A DNA stretch of 5,391 bases, taken from Deltaproteobacteria bacterium (GTDB lineage Bacteria; Desulfobacterota; Desulfobacteria; Desulfobacterales; JAFDHS01). Shown here one piece after another: positions 1 to 5,391 of this stretch; position 1 is the stretch's first letter; the number at the start of each line of letters is the position of its first letter. Below the pieces are notes generated by a model that worked only from the letters and a program-made list of their open reading frames with translations, did no database searches and had not been told where the DNA came from. The DNA lies in the NCBI GenBank assembly GCA_019308655.1, contig JAFDHS010000080.1:1-5391 (forward strand). Direction: 5' to 3'. A program made the translations under genes and the position numbers.

Positions 1-258
1 CTCTTGGGGAAGATAGCCGATTCCCTTACGTGCTCTCATGTACATCGGATAATCGGTTATATCTTCTTTGTCAATAAAGATACGGCCTTCGTCCGGTTTT
101 ATTATACCGACAGCCATGTAGAACGTGGTCGTTTTCCCTGCTCCGTTTGGACCCAGAAGGCCAACGACGCGGCCGCTTTCAATTTGCAGAGTTACAAAAT
201 CCACAACATGTTTTTTATTATATATTTTAACCAGATTTTCAAGAGAGAGTATAGACAT
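1..258 (-). CDS. lptB: LptB, LPS-export ABC transporter ATPase (N-terminal 86 residues; cut by window edge)
   Basis: Cytoplasmic ATPase that, as a dimer with LptF/LptG, powers extraction of LPS from the inner membrane and its delivery to LptC and LptA. The visible part is the start of an ABC nucleotide-binding domain: a Walker A P-loop GPNGAGKTT at residues 36-44 (Lys42 binds phosphate), followed by TFYM, and a Q-loop GYLPQE at 81-86 (Gln85). The stretch around the P-loop and the RARKGIGYLPQE segment match the LptB subfamily closely as I know it from E. coli, and better than other ABC ATPases. The position directly after lptC and lptA supports the name. The ATG at 258 lies 5 nt after the lptA stop. 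The best upstream purine tract (AGGGA) is about 14 nt away, so translation may depend on coupling to lptA. The signature motif, Walker B and the C-terminal region lie outside the window. Confidence 0.95.
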   Translation of the reverse strand, partial: MSILSLENLVKIYNKKHVVDFVTLQIESGRVVGLLGPNGAGKTTTFYMAVGIIKPDEGRIFIDKEDITDYPMYMRARKGIGYLPQE

Positions 259-263
259 CAGGT

Positions 264-854
264 TTAATTTGATCCCTTGTCGTGTTGATGGAACTCGGCT
301 TCTACACGTTTTTTCCCGCTGCTTTCAACAGTAATACGTCCATCGGCTCTGTTTAGAGTTATCTTGTTGCCTGAAATATAATCGGTATAGCCTGTCTCCT
401 GATTGCAGCTTGTAATTTTTGAATTTGCACCGGTTAAGATAAGAACATTGGTCGTTTTAAGGTACACGGCATGTTCTGATACGGCAAGCTTGTCGTCAAG
501 TTTGATTTTAACGTTTCCCTTTGCAACCATCTTTTTTATTGATTCTTTTCCGGCGGTCAGTTTCTCTCTCTCTCCCGGATTGTTGTCATAAAATATTTTC
601 AAATTGTCCGACGTGATAACGGTATCCCCCTGAACGGCCCTGACGTTGCCGGTAAAATCGGCGTATCCGGCATTATTGTCAGAAATCAGGCGGTCGGCGC
701 TGATATGTATTTTTTTTGCAGCATCATTTGAATTCAAAGGCGCATTATCAGCAGAGACTGAAATGGTAACAGTTGCGGTCGGCAAAACAAGGGCCATCGT
801 CAAAACAAATAAGATCCGTTTAAAACAAATTTTATTAAAGTTGAAAAGCTTCAC
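264..854 (-). CDS. lptA: LptA, periplasmic LPS-transport bridge protein
   Basis: Periplasmic beta-jellyroll (OstA/YhbN) protein that links LptC in the inner membrane to LptD in the outer membrane, forming the bridge along which LPS moves. From the GTG start the protein has 196 residues. There is a Sec signal peptide with a basic n-region (KICFKR, residues 8-13), a hydrophobic core at about 14-31, and a likely signal peptidase I site after VSA (Ala35|Asp36). The OstA-like domain follows, with the family pattern ISADRL...ADFTGNV..VQGDTVITSDNL at residues 51-85 and further beta-strand repeats to about residue 175. I chose GTG at 854 because AAGGGG (867-862) sits 7 nt upstream and it yields a clean signal peptide. 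The in-frame ATG at 902 would add 16 residues but has no ribosome binding site and lies deep inside lptC. The gene overlaps the lptC end by 20 nt, which implies translational coupling. Confidence 0.9.
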   Translation of the reverse strand: MKLFNFNKICFKRILFVLTMALVLPTATVTISVSADNAPLNSNDAAKKIHISADRLISDNNAGYADFTGNVRAVQGDTVITSDNLKIFYDNNPGEREKLTAGKESIKKMVAKGNVKIKLDDKLAVSEHAVYLKTTNVLILTGANSKITSCNQETGYTDYISGNKITLNRADGRITVESSGKKRVEAEFHQHDKGSN

Positions 855-1425
855 TGAAAATCCCCTTAACGTCTCCTTCAAGCCGGGTTTTGTTTGTATC
901 AAAATTTAAAAAAATGGATTTTGCCGTAAACGTCAATGAATCTCCGGAAATGGTTACCGAAAGATTTGAGTATATCATACGCTTGTTGTGACTGTAATAT
1001 AATTTTTCAGTTTTAAGCAGGTAACTTTCATTCTTTACGAGAATATTACCCGTTATTTCCATGTCACTTGAATCGACTTCTAAAATTCCATAATTTGCGG
1101 TAAGATGTACTGTCTTGTTATCTTTTAAAAAAAAGGTTACAGAGGGAGCTTTGAATTTTACCTTTTTACCCGACTCGATGAGCTGCGCTGATTCGGCATC
1201 AAGGTTCCATTGAGTTACTCCGTTTTTAGTTGCTGTTTGATGAAATTTACTGATTGATATTTTGGCCTTGTTTTGAATAGGGGAAGTGAGCGCTTCTTGT
1301 TTGTTTGAAATAATGCGGCGGCCGGCAAAAACCGAGATGACAACGCCTGTTACAATTATAATAACGAAAAGTAAAAAGATTTTTAATCTTTGACTTTGAG
1401 AATTATTTTTATTTACAATAGTCAT
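835..1425 (-). CDS. lptC: LptC, inner-membrane LPS-transport protein
   Basis: Bitopic inner-membrane protein that receives LPS from LptB2FG and passes it to LptA. From the ATG at 1425 it has 196 residues, the usual LptC size: a short polar N-terminus, one transmembrane helix at about residues 16-35 followed by positive GRR, then a periplasmic beta-rich LptC/YrbK domain. That domain shows the typical opening (QWNLDAESAQL, residues 72-82) and the repeated strand patterns LTANYGIL and ITGNILV. Sequence identity in this family is low, so the call rests on topology, length, domain pattern and position between kdsC and lptA. The ATG overlaps the kdsC stop (TAATG) and has GGAAAG 9 nt upstream. An in-frame ATG at 1455 would add 10 residues inside kdsC and is less likely. 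Confidence 0.9.
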   Translation of the reverse strand: MTIVNKNNSQSQRLKIFLLFVIIIVTGVVISVFAGRRIISNKQEALTSPIQNKAKISISKFHQTATKNGVTQWNLDAESAQLIESGKKVKFKAPSVTFFLKDNKTVHLTANYGILEVDSSDMEITGNILVKNESYLLKTEKLYYSHNKRMIYSNLSVTISGDSLTFTAKSIFLNFDTNKTRLEGDVKGIFSEAFQL

Positions 1426-1940
1426 TATAAAAAACTTTCCAGAATTTGTTCCCAAAGTCCCTTGGCCTTTAAGATCGCTTCACATACTTCCCTTACCGCC
1501 CCTTTACCCCCCTCAGCGGATGTAACCATATCCGCATTCTCACGAACCGCTTCAGGGGCGTCGGCTACGGCAATGGAAAGGCCGACTTTTTTAAAAAGGG
1601 GTATATCCGGCAGGTCGTCGCCTATAAATGCAATTTTTTCAGGGGTCAAATCGGCTTTTTCGAGAATACGGTTCAGTACGGATGCCTTATTGTCCACGCC
1701 GTCGAATATCTGGTCAATACCTAAATTATTGCACCGATGGTAGAGCGTTTTGGAGGTCCTGCCTGTTACAATTGCGGCATTTATCCCCGCTTTCATGAGG
1801 AGTTTGATTCCAAGGCCGTCTTTTACATTGAAAACTTTGGTTTCAACATTATTGTCATTATAAATGATGCCGCCGTCGGTAAGAACGCCGTCTACGTCAA
1901 GAAGCAGGAGTTTTATTTGTTTGAGTTTGTCTAATACCAT
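1425..1940 (-). CDS. kdsC: KdsC, 3-deoxy-D-manno-octulosonate 8-phosphate phosphatase
   Basis: HAD-superfamily phosphatase that removes phosphate from Kdo-8-phosphate to give free Kdo, the step after KdsA. The 171 residues match the compact, capless C0-type KdsC, which works as a tetramer. All HAD motifs are visible: motif I DVDGVLTDG with nucleophile Asp15 and acid/base Asp17, motif II VTGR with Thr59, motif III Lys85, and motif IV GDDLPD with Asp108/Asp109 for magnesium. The segment FNVKDGLGIKLL (37-48) and the C-terminal GGKGAVREVCE are family signatures that separate KdsC from other small HAD phosphatases. There is no fused isomerase or CMP-Kdo synthetase domain. The ATG at 1940 has only a weak upstream purine signal. 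It lies 53 nt after kdsA and its stop overlaps the lptC start by one base. Confidence 0.95.
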   Translation of the reverse strand: MVLDKLKQIKLLLLDVDGVLTDGGIIYNDNNVETKVFNVKDGLGIKLLMKAGINAAIVTGRTSKTLYHRCNNLGIDQIFDGVDNKASVLNRILEKADLTPEKIAFIGDDLPDIPLFKKVGLSIAVADAPEAVRENADMVTSAEGGKGAVREVCEAILKAKGLWEQILESFL

Positions 1941-1993
1941 AAGTTTATTTATTTGTAGTTAGAACCTGAAGTTTATTGTCTTTTTTATTCCGG

Positions 1994-2818
1994 TCAGGTT
2001 TTGATTATCAGATTCCTGATCGCTTTGAGTTTGGAAAGCAGTTCATGAAGATTTTCGAGTTTCAAGGAATTGGGGCCGTCGCAAAGCGCTTTTTCAGGCT
2101 CCGGGTGGACTTCCATGAATATCCCGTCCGCTCCTGCGGCAACTGCCGCTTTGGCGAGAATCGGTGCAAATTCGCGCTGTCCTCCGGAACTTGATCCGTC
2201 CCCTCCCGGCAGTTGAACACTGTGGGTTGCATCAAATATGACCGGCCAACCGGTATTCTGCATTATCTTTATGCCTCGGAAATCAACGATCAGGTTGTTG
2301 TATCCGAACATCGTTCCCCTTTCCGTCAGTAGAATTCGGTTGTTTCCGGTGGAAGTCACCTTTTCAACGATATTTGAAATATCCCATGGGGCAAGAAATT
2401 GTCCCTTTTTGATATTTATGATTTTACGGGTTGCGGCGGCTTTGACGATAAAATCAGTCTGTCTGCATAAAAAAGCGGGGATCTGTATGATGTCCAGAAT
2501 TTGCGCTGCGGTATCAATTTCATTTGTCGAGTGAACGTCGGAAAGAATTTTAATGTCAAGTTCTGTCTTGATACGCTCAAGAATTTTCAGCCCTTTGAGT
2601 AATCCTGGGCCTCTGAAGGAATTTATAGATGTTCTGTTGGCCTTGTCATAGGAGGCTTTAAAGATCAGTGGAATATCCAGTTCGTCAGTTATATTTTTGA
2701 GAAATGCGGCGATTCTGAAGGTCGTTTCATAATCCTCTATGACGCATGGTCCGGAGATCAAAACAAGAGGAGATTTACCTCCTATCTCTATGTTACCTGT
2801 TTTTACGATATGACTCAT
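1994..2818 (-). CDS. kdsA: KdsA, 3-deoxy-8-phosphooctulonate synthase
   Basis: Cytoplasmic enzyme that condenses phosphoenolpyruvate with D-arabinose 5-phosphate to form Kdo-8-phosphate, the first committed step of Kdo synthesis for LPS. The 274-residue TIM barrel is full length. Visible family motifs are SGPCVIE (22-28), KASYDKANRTS (54-64) with substrate-binding Lys54, Lys59 and Arg62, SFRGPG (67-72), PAFLCRQTD (114-122), KKGQFLAPW (137-145), DATHSVQLPGG (196-206) and MEVHPEP (235-241). Cys25 stands where the metal-independent E. coli enzyme has Asn. With His199, Glu236 and Asp247 it would complete the divalent-metal site known from Aquifex KdsA, so a metal-dependent enzyme is inferred. The downstream motif is CDGP (246-249), discussed in the findings. 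The start ATG has only a weak GGAT 5 nt upstream. It is probably the first gene of the minus-strand operon. Confidence 0.96.
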   Translation of the reverse strand: MSHIVKTGNIEIGGKSPLVLISGPCVIEDYETTFRIAAFLKNITDELDIPLIFKASYDKANRTSINSFRGPGLLKGLKILERIKTELDIKILSDVHSTNEIDTAAQILDIIQIPAFLCRQTDFIVKAAATRKIINIKKGQFLAPWDISNIVEKVTSTGNNRILLTERGTMFGYNNLIVDFRGIKIMQNTGWPVIFDATHSVQLPGGDGSSSGGQREFAPILAKAAVAAGADGIFMEVHPEPEKALCDGPNSLKLENLHELLSKLKAIRNLIIKT

Positions 2819-2860
2819 AATTATCCAAAAAATCGAAAATTAGTTCAAGCGGTTTGGTTT

Positions 2861-2889
2861 ATTTTATGTAAGGTTCATTTATCGGTCAT
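2861..2889 (-). promoter_or_regulatory. Candidate sigma70 promoter for the kdsA operon (proximal)
   Basis: On the minus strand ATGACC (2889-2884) and TAAAAT (2866-2861) are separated by exactly 17 nt. The -10 matches 5 of 6 consensus bases and the -35 matches 4 of 6. The predicted start near 2855 gives a leader of about 37 nt before the kdsA ATG. This is a match by eye; AT-rich DNA gives chance hits. Confidence 0.4.
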
Positions 2890-2893
2890 TTGG

Positions 2894-2922
2894 TTAAAAG
2901 TAGCGCTCGAACATTTAAAAGT
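2894..2922 (+). repeat. Spaced direct repeat TTAAAAGT in the leftward promoter region
   Basis: TTAAAAGT occurs at 2894-2901 and again at 2915-2922, a 21-bp period or about two helical turns, so both copies face the same side of the DNA. This arrangement would suit tandem operator half-sites, but the unit is short and AT-rich and may be chance. Confidence 0.3.
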
Positions 2923-2925
2923 CAA
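2897..2925 (-). promoter_or_regulatory. Candidate sigma70 promoter for the kdsA operon (distal)
   Basis: On the minus strand TTGACT (2925-2920, 5 of 6 bases) and TACTTT (2902-2897, 3 of 6 bases) are 17 nt apart. The -35 is better and the -10 poorer than in the proximal candidate. Only one of the two may be used. The -35 overlaps one copy of the TTAAAAGT repeat and the -10 overlaps the other. Confidence 0.3.
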
Positions 2926-2933
2926 GAAACGAA

Positions 2934-2948
2934 AATCAGGCCTTGATT
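2934..2948. repeat. Short inverted repeat AATCA-GGCCT-TGATT
   Basis: Five-base arms AATCA (2934-2938) and TGATT (2944-2948) flank a GGCCT centre, overlapping the -35 of the rightward promoter candidate. It could be a small operator. It has no following U-tract, so it is not a terminator. Confidence 0.3.
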
Positions 2949-2971
2949 AGCGTCTTTTTAACTGCTATTAT
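2943..2971 (+). promoter_or_regulatory. Candidate sigma70 promoter for the M23 peptidase operon
   Basis: TTGATT (2943-2948, 4 of 6 bases) and TATTAT (2966-2971, 5 of 6 bases) are separated by 17 nt. The predicted transcription start near 2978 gives a leader of about 33 nt before the TTG start at 3011. Its -35 lies about 17 bp from the -35 of the distal leftward candidate, so the promoters would be back to back. Confidence 0.45.
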
Positions 2972-2993
2972 TTTTTGTTAATTTTAATATGAA

Positions 2994-3001
2994 AGGTGGA
3001 G
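2994..3001 (+). promoter_or_regulatory. Ribosome binding site AGGTGGAG that decides the M23 gene start
   Basis: The strong purine-rich AGGTGGAG lies 9 nt before the TTG at 3011. The competing in-frame GTG at 2996 sits inside this element and has no usable site of its own, so the TTG is preferred. Confidence 0.6.
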
Positions 3002-3010
3002 TGTAATCAA

Positions 3011-4420
3011 TTGAAAAGAAAAAGAAAAAATACCAAGATATGGTCTAAAAAGAAAAAAACAGGCTTCCGGCCTTTTTTGTTTATACTACTGAGCCTGATT
3101 ATTATTCTGCCGGTTGCATGGATTATGACATTCCGTCTGGAGGGTGGAAAACCTTCGGTCAGGACAGGACTTTCTTCGCCGTTTATAGGCGTGTCTCAGG
3201 AATTGTCCGGCACGGTGACGGATAAAAGAAGCGGCGTCCGGAAATTATGGATCGGGTTGTTAAAGGAGGGCAAGGAAGTCGTCCTCATGGAAAAGGATTT
3301 TCCCCCGGCGGGTTTTATTCGCGGAGGAATGGTGCATGAGGAATCCTTTAAAATCATGATCAATCCCAAACTACTTGGATTTACAGACGGCAAAGCAATC
3401 CTCCGTATGTCGGTATGGGATTATTCCTGGCGGGGTTGGCTGCACGGTAACAGAACGGATATAGAAAAAGAGATAACAATCGATACCAAACCGCCTGAAG
3501 TGGATATTCTTACCTTGAGGCACAATATCAGCCAGGGGGGTGCAGGTCTTGTCGTATTCAGGGTTTCCGAACCTGATACAAAAAGCGGAGTCTCCGTTGG
3601 CGGAAATTTTTTTCCCGGGCATTCGGGATATTTTAAAGATGATGATATCTTTATGGCCTTTTTTGCACTCAACTACGATCAGGGGCCGGACACTCAGATT
3701 TTTGTAAAAGCGACGGATCCGGCAGGGAACAGTGCCAGAGCGGGTTTTCCTTATTATATAAAGAAGAAAGTTTTTAAGAAGGATGTCATTAATCTTTCAG
3801 ATACTTTTCTGAATCGAAACATGCCGGATTTTTACAATAATAATATACAGAATTCCCAGGTATCGATGCTGGAAAAATTTATTTCGGTTAACAGCAACCT
3901 CCGCCAGGCCAACACTAAAAAGATAAAAGACCAGTGTAAAAATACGGAAAAGACTTTATACTGGGAAGGCGCTTTTTTAAGACTCCCGGGGTCGGCAACA
4001 AGAGCGGGTTTTGCAGACCACCGAAGTTACAGGTATAAAGGTGATATTATAGACCGCCAGGTGCATATGGGGATTGATCTGGCGTCTGTTTCTCATTCTC
4101 CTGTTCCGGCTGCCAACCGGGGAAAAGTCGTTTTTACCGAAACGGTGGGTATTTATGGTAAAACGATAATAATCGATCATGGTTTCGGGTTGTTCAGTTC
4201 ATATTCGCATTTAAGCCATATGGGTGTGCAAAAAGGGCAAATGGTCTCGAAAGGTGAGATCATAGGGCGAACAGGGACCACGGGCCTTGCCGTCGGCGAT
4301 CATCTCCATTTCGGCATGGTGGTCCATAATACCTTTGTCAATCCTCTTGAATGGTGGGATATGAGCTGGATAGAGAATAATGTTTTAACCCGGATCAAGA
4401 ATGTAAAATCAGGAGAATAG
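3011..4420 (+). CDS. Membrane-anchored M23 (LytM-type) metallopeptidase with Ig-like periplasmic stem
   Basis: Predicted zinc endopeptidase acting on peptidoglycan cross-bridges in the periplasm, or activating another hydrolase. From the TTG start it has 469 residues. A very basic cytoplasmic tail (residues 2-16, mostly Lys/Arg) precedes one transmembrane helix at about 21-41. Residues 60-260 are beta-rich and look like two Ig-like modules, divided near the DTKPPEVD segment (158-165) and with a DPAGN turn before 247. An Asn-rich linker region follows at about 262-345, then the C-terminal M23 domain (349-455). That domain keeps all expected residues: HMGID (His352, Asp356), SYSHL (His400) and HLHF (His431, His433), so it should be catalytically active, unlike degenerate EnvC/NlpD types. 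The natural substrate cannot be told from sequence. If GTG at 2996 were used, five residues would be added. Probably co-transcribed with the next gene. Confidence 0.88.
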   Translation: MKRKRKNTKIWSKKKKTGFRPFLFILLSLIIILPVAWIMTFRLEGGKPSVRTGLSSPFIGVSQELSGTVTDKRSGVRKLWIGLLKEGKEVVLMEKDFPPAGFIRGGMVHEESFKIMINPKLLGFTDGKAILRMSVWDYSWRGWLHGNRTDIEKEITIDTKPPEVDILTLRHNISQGGAGLVVFRVSEPDTKSGVSVGGNFFPGHSGYFKDDDIFMAFFALNYDQGPDTQIFVKATDPAGNSARAGFPYYIKKKVFKKDVINLSDTFLNRNMPDFYNNNIQNSQVSMLEKFISVNSNLRQANTKKIKDQCKNTEKTLYWEGAFLRLPGSATRAGFADHRSYRYKGDIIDRQVHMGIDLASVSHSPVPAANRGKVVFTETVGIYGKTIIIDHGFGLFSSYSHLSHMGVQKGQMVSKGEIIGRTGTTGLAVGDHLHFGMVVHNTFVNPLEWWDMSWIENNVLTRIKNVKSGE

Positions 4421-4426
4421 GTGGGG

Positions 4427-5391
4427 ATGAAAAAGTATAAGGTCAACAAAACTTATCAGGATATTAATGAAAAAATCAAATCTGGTAAGGTGGTTGTGGT
4501 TACGGCTGAGGAAATGATTGATATCGTCAAAAAAGAAGGTCCGGTTGAGGCTGCAAGCCATGTTGATGTGGTAACGACCGGTACGTTTGCCCCCATGTGT
4601 TCTTCAGGCGCCTTTATAAATTTCGGACATTCCGTTCCCGGGATAAGGGCTTCCGGAACCTGGCTGAACAATGTGCCGGCATATTCCGGTTTGGCTGCTG
4701 TGGATTGTTATATCGGGGCAACGGAACCCTGTGAGGACGACCCCTTAAACAAGGTATATCCGGGTGAATTTAACTACGGAGGAGGCCATGTCATTCAGGA
4801 TCTGGTCGCAGGAAAAAAAGTGCATTTAAAGGCGACATCCTATGGGACGGCATGCTATCCTAACCGAGGCATAGAAAAAGAGGTTACGTTGAGTACTCTT
4901 CCTCAAGCCACACTCTGTAACCCGAGAAACGGATACCAGAATTATAACTGTGCCATAAATATGACCGGCAAAACGGTATATACCTACCTTGGTACCCTCA
5001 AGCCTAAAGCAGGCAATGCTAATTACTGTTCGGCAGGGCAGTTGAGTCCCCTTTTCAATGATCCTTATTACAAGACAATCGGCCTGGGTACCCGAATTTT
5101 TTTAGGCGGCGGGCAAGGATATGTTACGTGGCATGGAACCCAGCACAATCCTTCCGTGAAGAGAACAAAGGGGGGAACACCTGTGTCGGGAGCCGGGACG
5201 CTTTGGGTCATGGGGGATTTAAAGCAGATGAGTCCCCGGTGGCTTGTCGGCGTGAGCCTCCGTGGTTATGGCTGCTCTCTGGCGGTTGGCCTGGGAGTCC
5301 CGATCCCCATCCTTAATGAAGAGATGGCCCAGTACACAGGGGTATCGGATGAAGAGTTGTTTACTCAGATAATCGATTATGGTCATGATTA
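4427..5391 (+). CDS. DUF39 (COG1900) homocysteine-biosynthesis / aspartate-semialdehyde sulfurtransferase (3' end beyond window)
   Basis: Member of the DUF39 family, which in methanogens and sulfate-reducing bacteria makes homocysteine by transferring sulfur to aspartate semialdehyde, replacing the usual activated-homoserine route. The reading frame is open for 321 codons to the window edge. Recognisable family blocks are VVTTGTFAPMCSSGAF (48-63), GHSVPGIRASG (67-77), ATSYGTACYPNRG (136-148), FLGGGQGY (225-232) and RGYGCSLAVGLGVPIP (279-294). Cys58 and Cys143 lie in the blocks where the methanogen protein has its two functional cysteines, as I recall them, suited to persulfide chemistry. Eight cysteines are visible in all. 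No signal peptide or membrane segment is present, so it is cytoplasmic. AGGAG (4411-4415) inside the previous gene lies 11 nt before the ATG; the in-frame GTG at 4421 is an alternative start 5 nt from it. Some relatives carry C-terminal CBS domains, which could not be seen here. Confidence 0.9.
   Translation, partial: MKKYKVNKTYQDINEKIKSGKVVVVTAEEMIDIVKKEGPVEAASHVDVVTTGTFAPMCSSGAFINFGHSVPGIRASGTWLNNVPAYSGLAAVDCYIGATEPCEDDPLNKVYPGEFNYGGGHVIQDLVAGKKVHLKATSYGTACYPNRGIEKEVTLSTLPQATLCNPRNGYQNYNCAINMTGKTVYTYLGTLKPKAGNANYCSAGQLSPLFNDPYYKTIGLGTRIFLGGGQGYVTWHGTQHNPSVKRTKGGTPVSGAGTLWVMGDLKQMSPRWLVGVSLRGYGCSLAVGLGVPIPILNEEMAQYTGVSDEELFTQIIDYGHD

Larger units (their letters stand above)
2819..3010. promoter_or_regulatory. 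Divergent intergenic control region between kdsA and the M23 peptidase gene
   Basis: A noncoding stretch of about 190 bp, AT-rich, separating the leftward LPS operon from the rightward peptidase gene. I see no convincing ORF, RNA gene or rho-independent terminator in it. It holds promoter-like elements on both strands, a short palindrome and a spaced direct repeat (listed separately), so it most likely drives both operons. Confidence 0.75.

Noticed and set aside
4..267. Plus-strand open frame opposite lptB
   Set aside because: It is antisense to a clear LptB reading frame with an exact P-loop, and its translation shows no recognisable features.
855..902. N-terminal extension of LptA beginning at an ATG at 902
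   Set aside because: There is no ribosome binding site before it, it would overlap lptC by 68 nt, and it places 16 extra residues before an otherwise normal signal peptide.
1426..1455. N-terminal extension of LptC beginning at an ATG at 1455
   Set aside because: The ATG at 1425 overlaps the kdsC stop in a classic TAATG junction with GGAAAG at good spacing; the longer form lies within kdsC.
2934..2948. Possible rho-independent terminator
   Set aside because: The stem is only 5 bp with no adjoining T-tract in either direction and it overlaps a promoter candidate.
2989..3006. Five-codon mini-ORF (ATG at 2989, TAA at 3004-3006) ahead of the M23 gene, possibly a leader peptide
   Set aside because: It coincides with the ribosome binding site, has no site of its own, and nothing nearby looks like an attenuator.
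2819..3010. Sigma54 promoter, riboswitch or small RNA in the divergent region
   Set aside because: No GG-N10-GC type -24/-12 element and no extended stem structures were seen by eye; leaders are predicted to be only about 30-40 nt.
5128..5316. Short plus-strand open frame within the DUF39 gene
   Set aside because: It is a shadow in another frame of a strongly conserved coding sequence that stays open to the window edge.

Overview
The window looks like chromosomal DNA of a Gram-negative anaerobe, most likely a member of the Desulfobacterota (the former Deltaproteobacteria: sulfate reducers and relatives). Two things suggest this. One is a Kdo/LPS-export cluster in the order kdsA-kdsC-lptC-lptA-lptB, with a KdsA resembling the Geobacter/Desulfobacterota type. 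The other is a DUF39/COG1900 homocysteine-biosynthesis gene, a family typical of methanogens and sulfate reducers. Base composition is moderately AT-leaning throughout, and I see no mobile elements, RNA genes or CRISPR repeats. The taxonomic call is inference from gene content.

Minus strand, 2818 down to 1: five genes read in one direction. kdsA (Kdo-8-phosphate synthase) and kdsC (Kdo-8-phosphate phosphatase) make Kdo, the first sugar of the LPS core. lptC (inner-membrane bitopic protein), lptA (periplasmic bridge protein) and lptB (ATPase, cut by the window edge) are parts of the machine that moves finished LPS to the outer membrane. Spacing is tight after kdsA: a 53-nt gap to kdsC, then a TAATG overlap (kdsC/lptC), a 20-nt overlap (lptC/lptA with a GTG start) and a 5-nt gap (lptA/lptB). 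This is best read as one transcription unit coupling Kdo synthesis to LPS export. The Kdo isomerase gene kdsD/kpsF, often found between kdsA and kdsC in related clusters, is absent here.

2819-3010: a divergent intergenic region of about 190 bp with plausible back-to-back sigma70-type promoters, a short palindrome and a spaced direct repeat.

Plus strand, 3011 to the end: a membrane-anchored M23 (LytM-type) metallopeptidase with a long Ig-like periplasmic stem and intact zinc/catalytic residues. It is followed 6 nt later by a DUF39 homocysteine-biosynthesis protein that runs off the right edge. These two are probably co-transcribed.

The window is mostly ordinary envelope-biogenesis and core-metabolism territory, and I do not see a clearly new system. 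The most notable points are the metal-type cysteine in KdsA combined with a CDGP motif, the missing kdsD, the unusual architecture of the M23 protein and the shared divergent control region.
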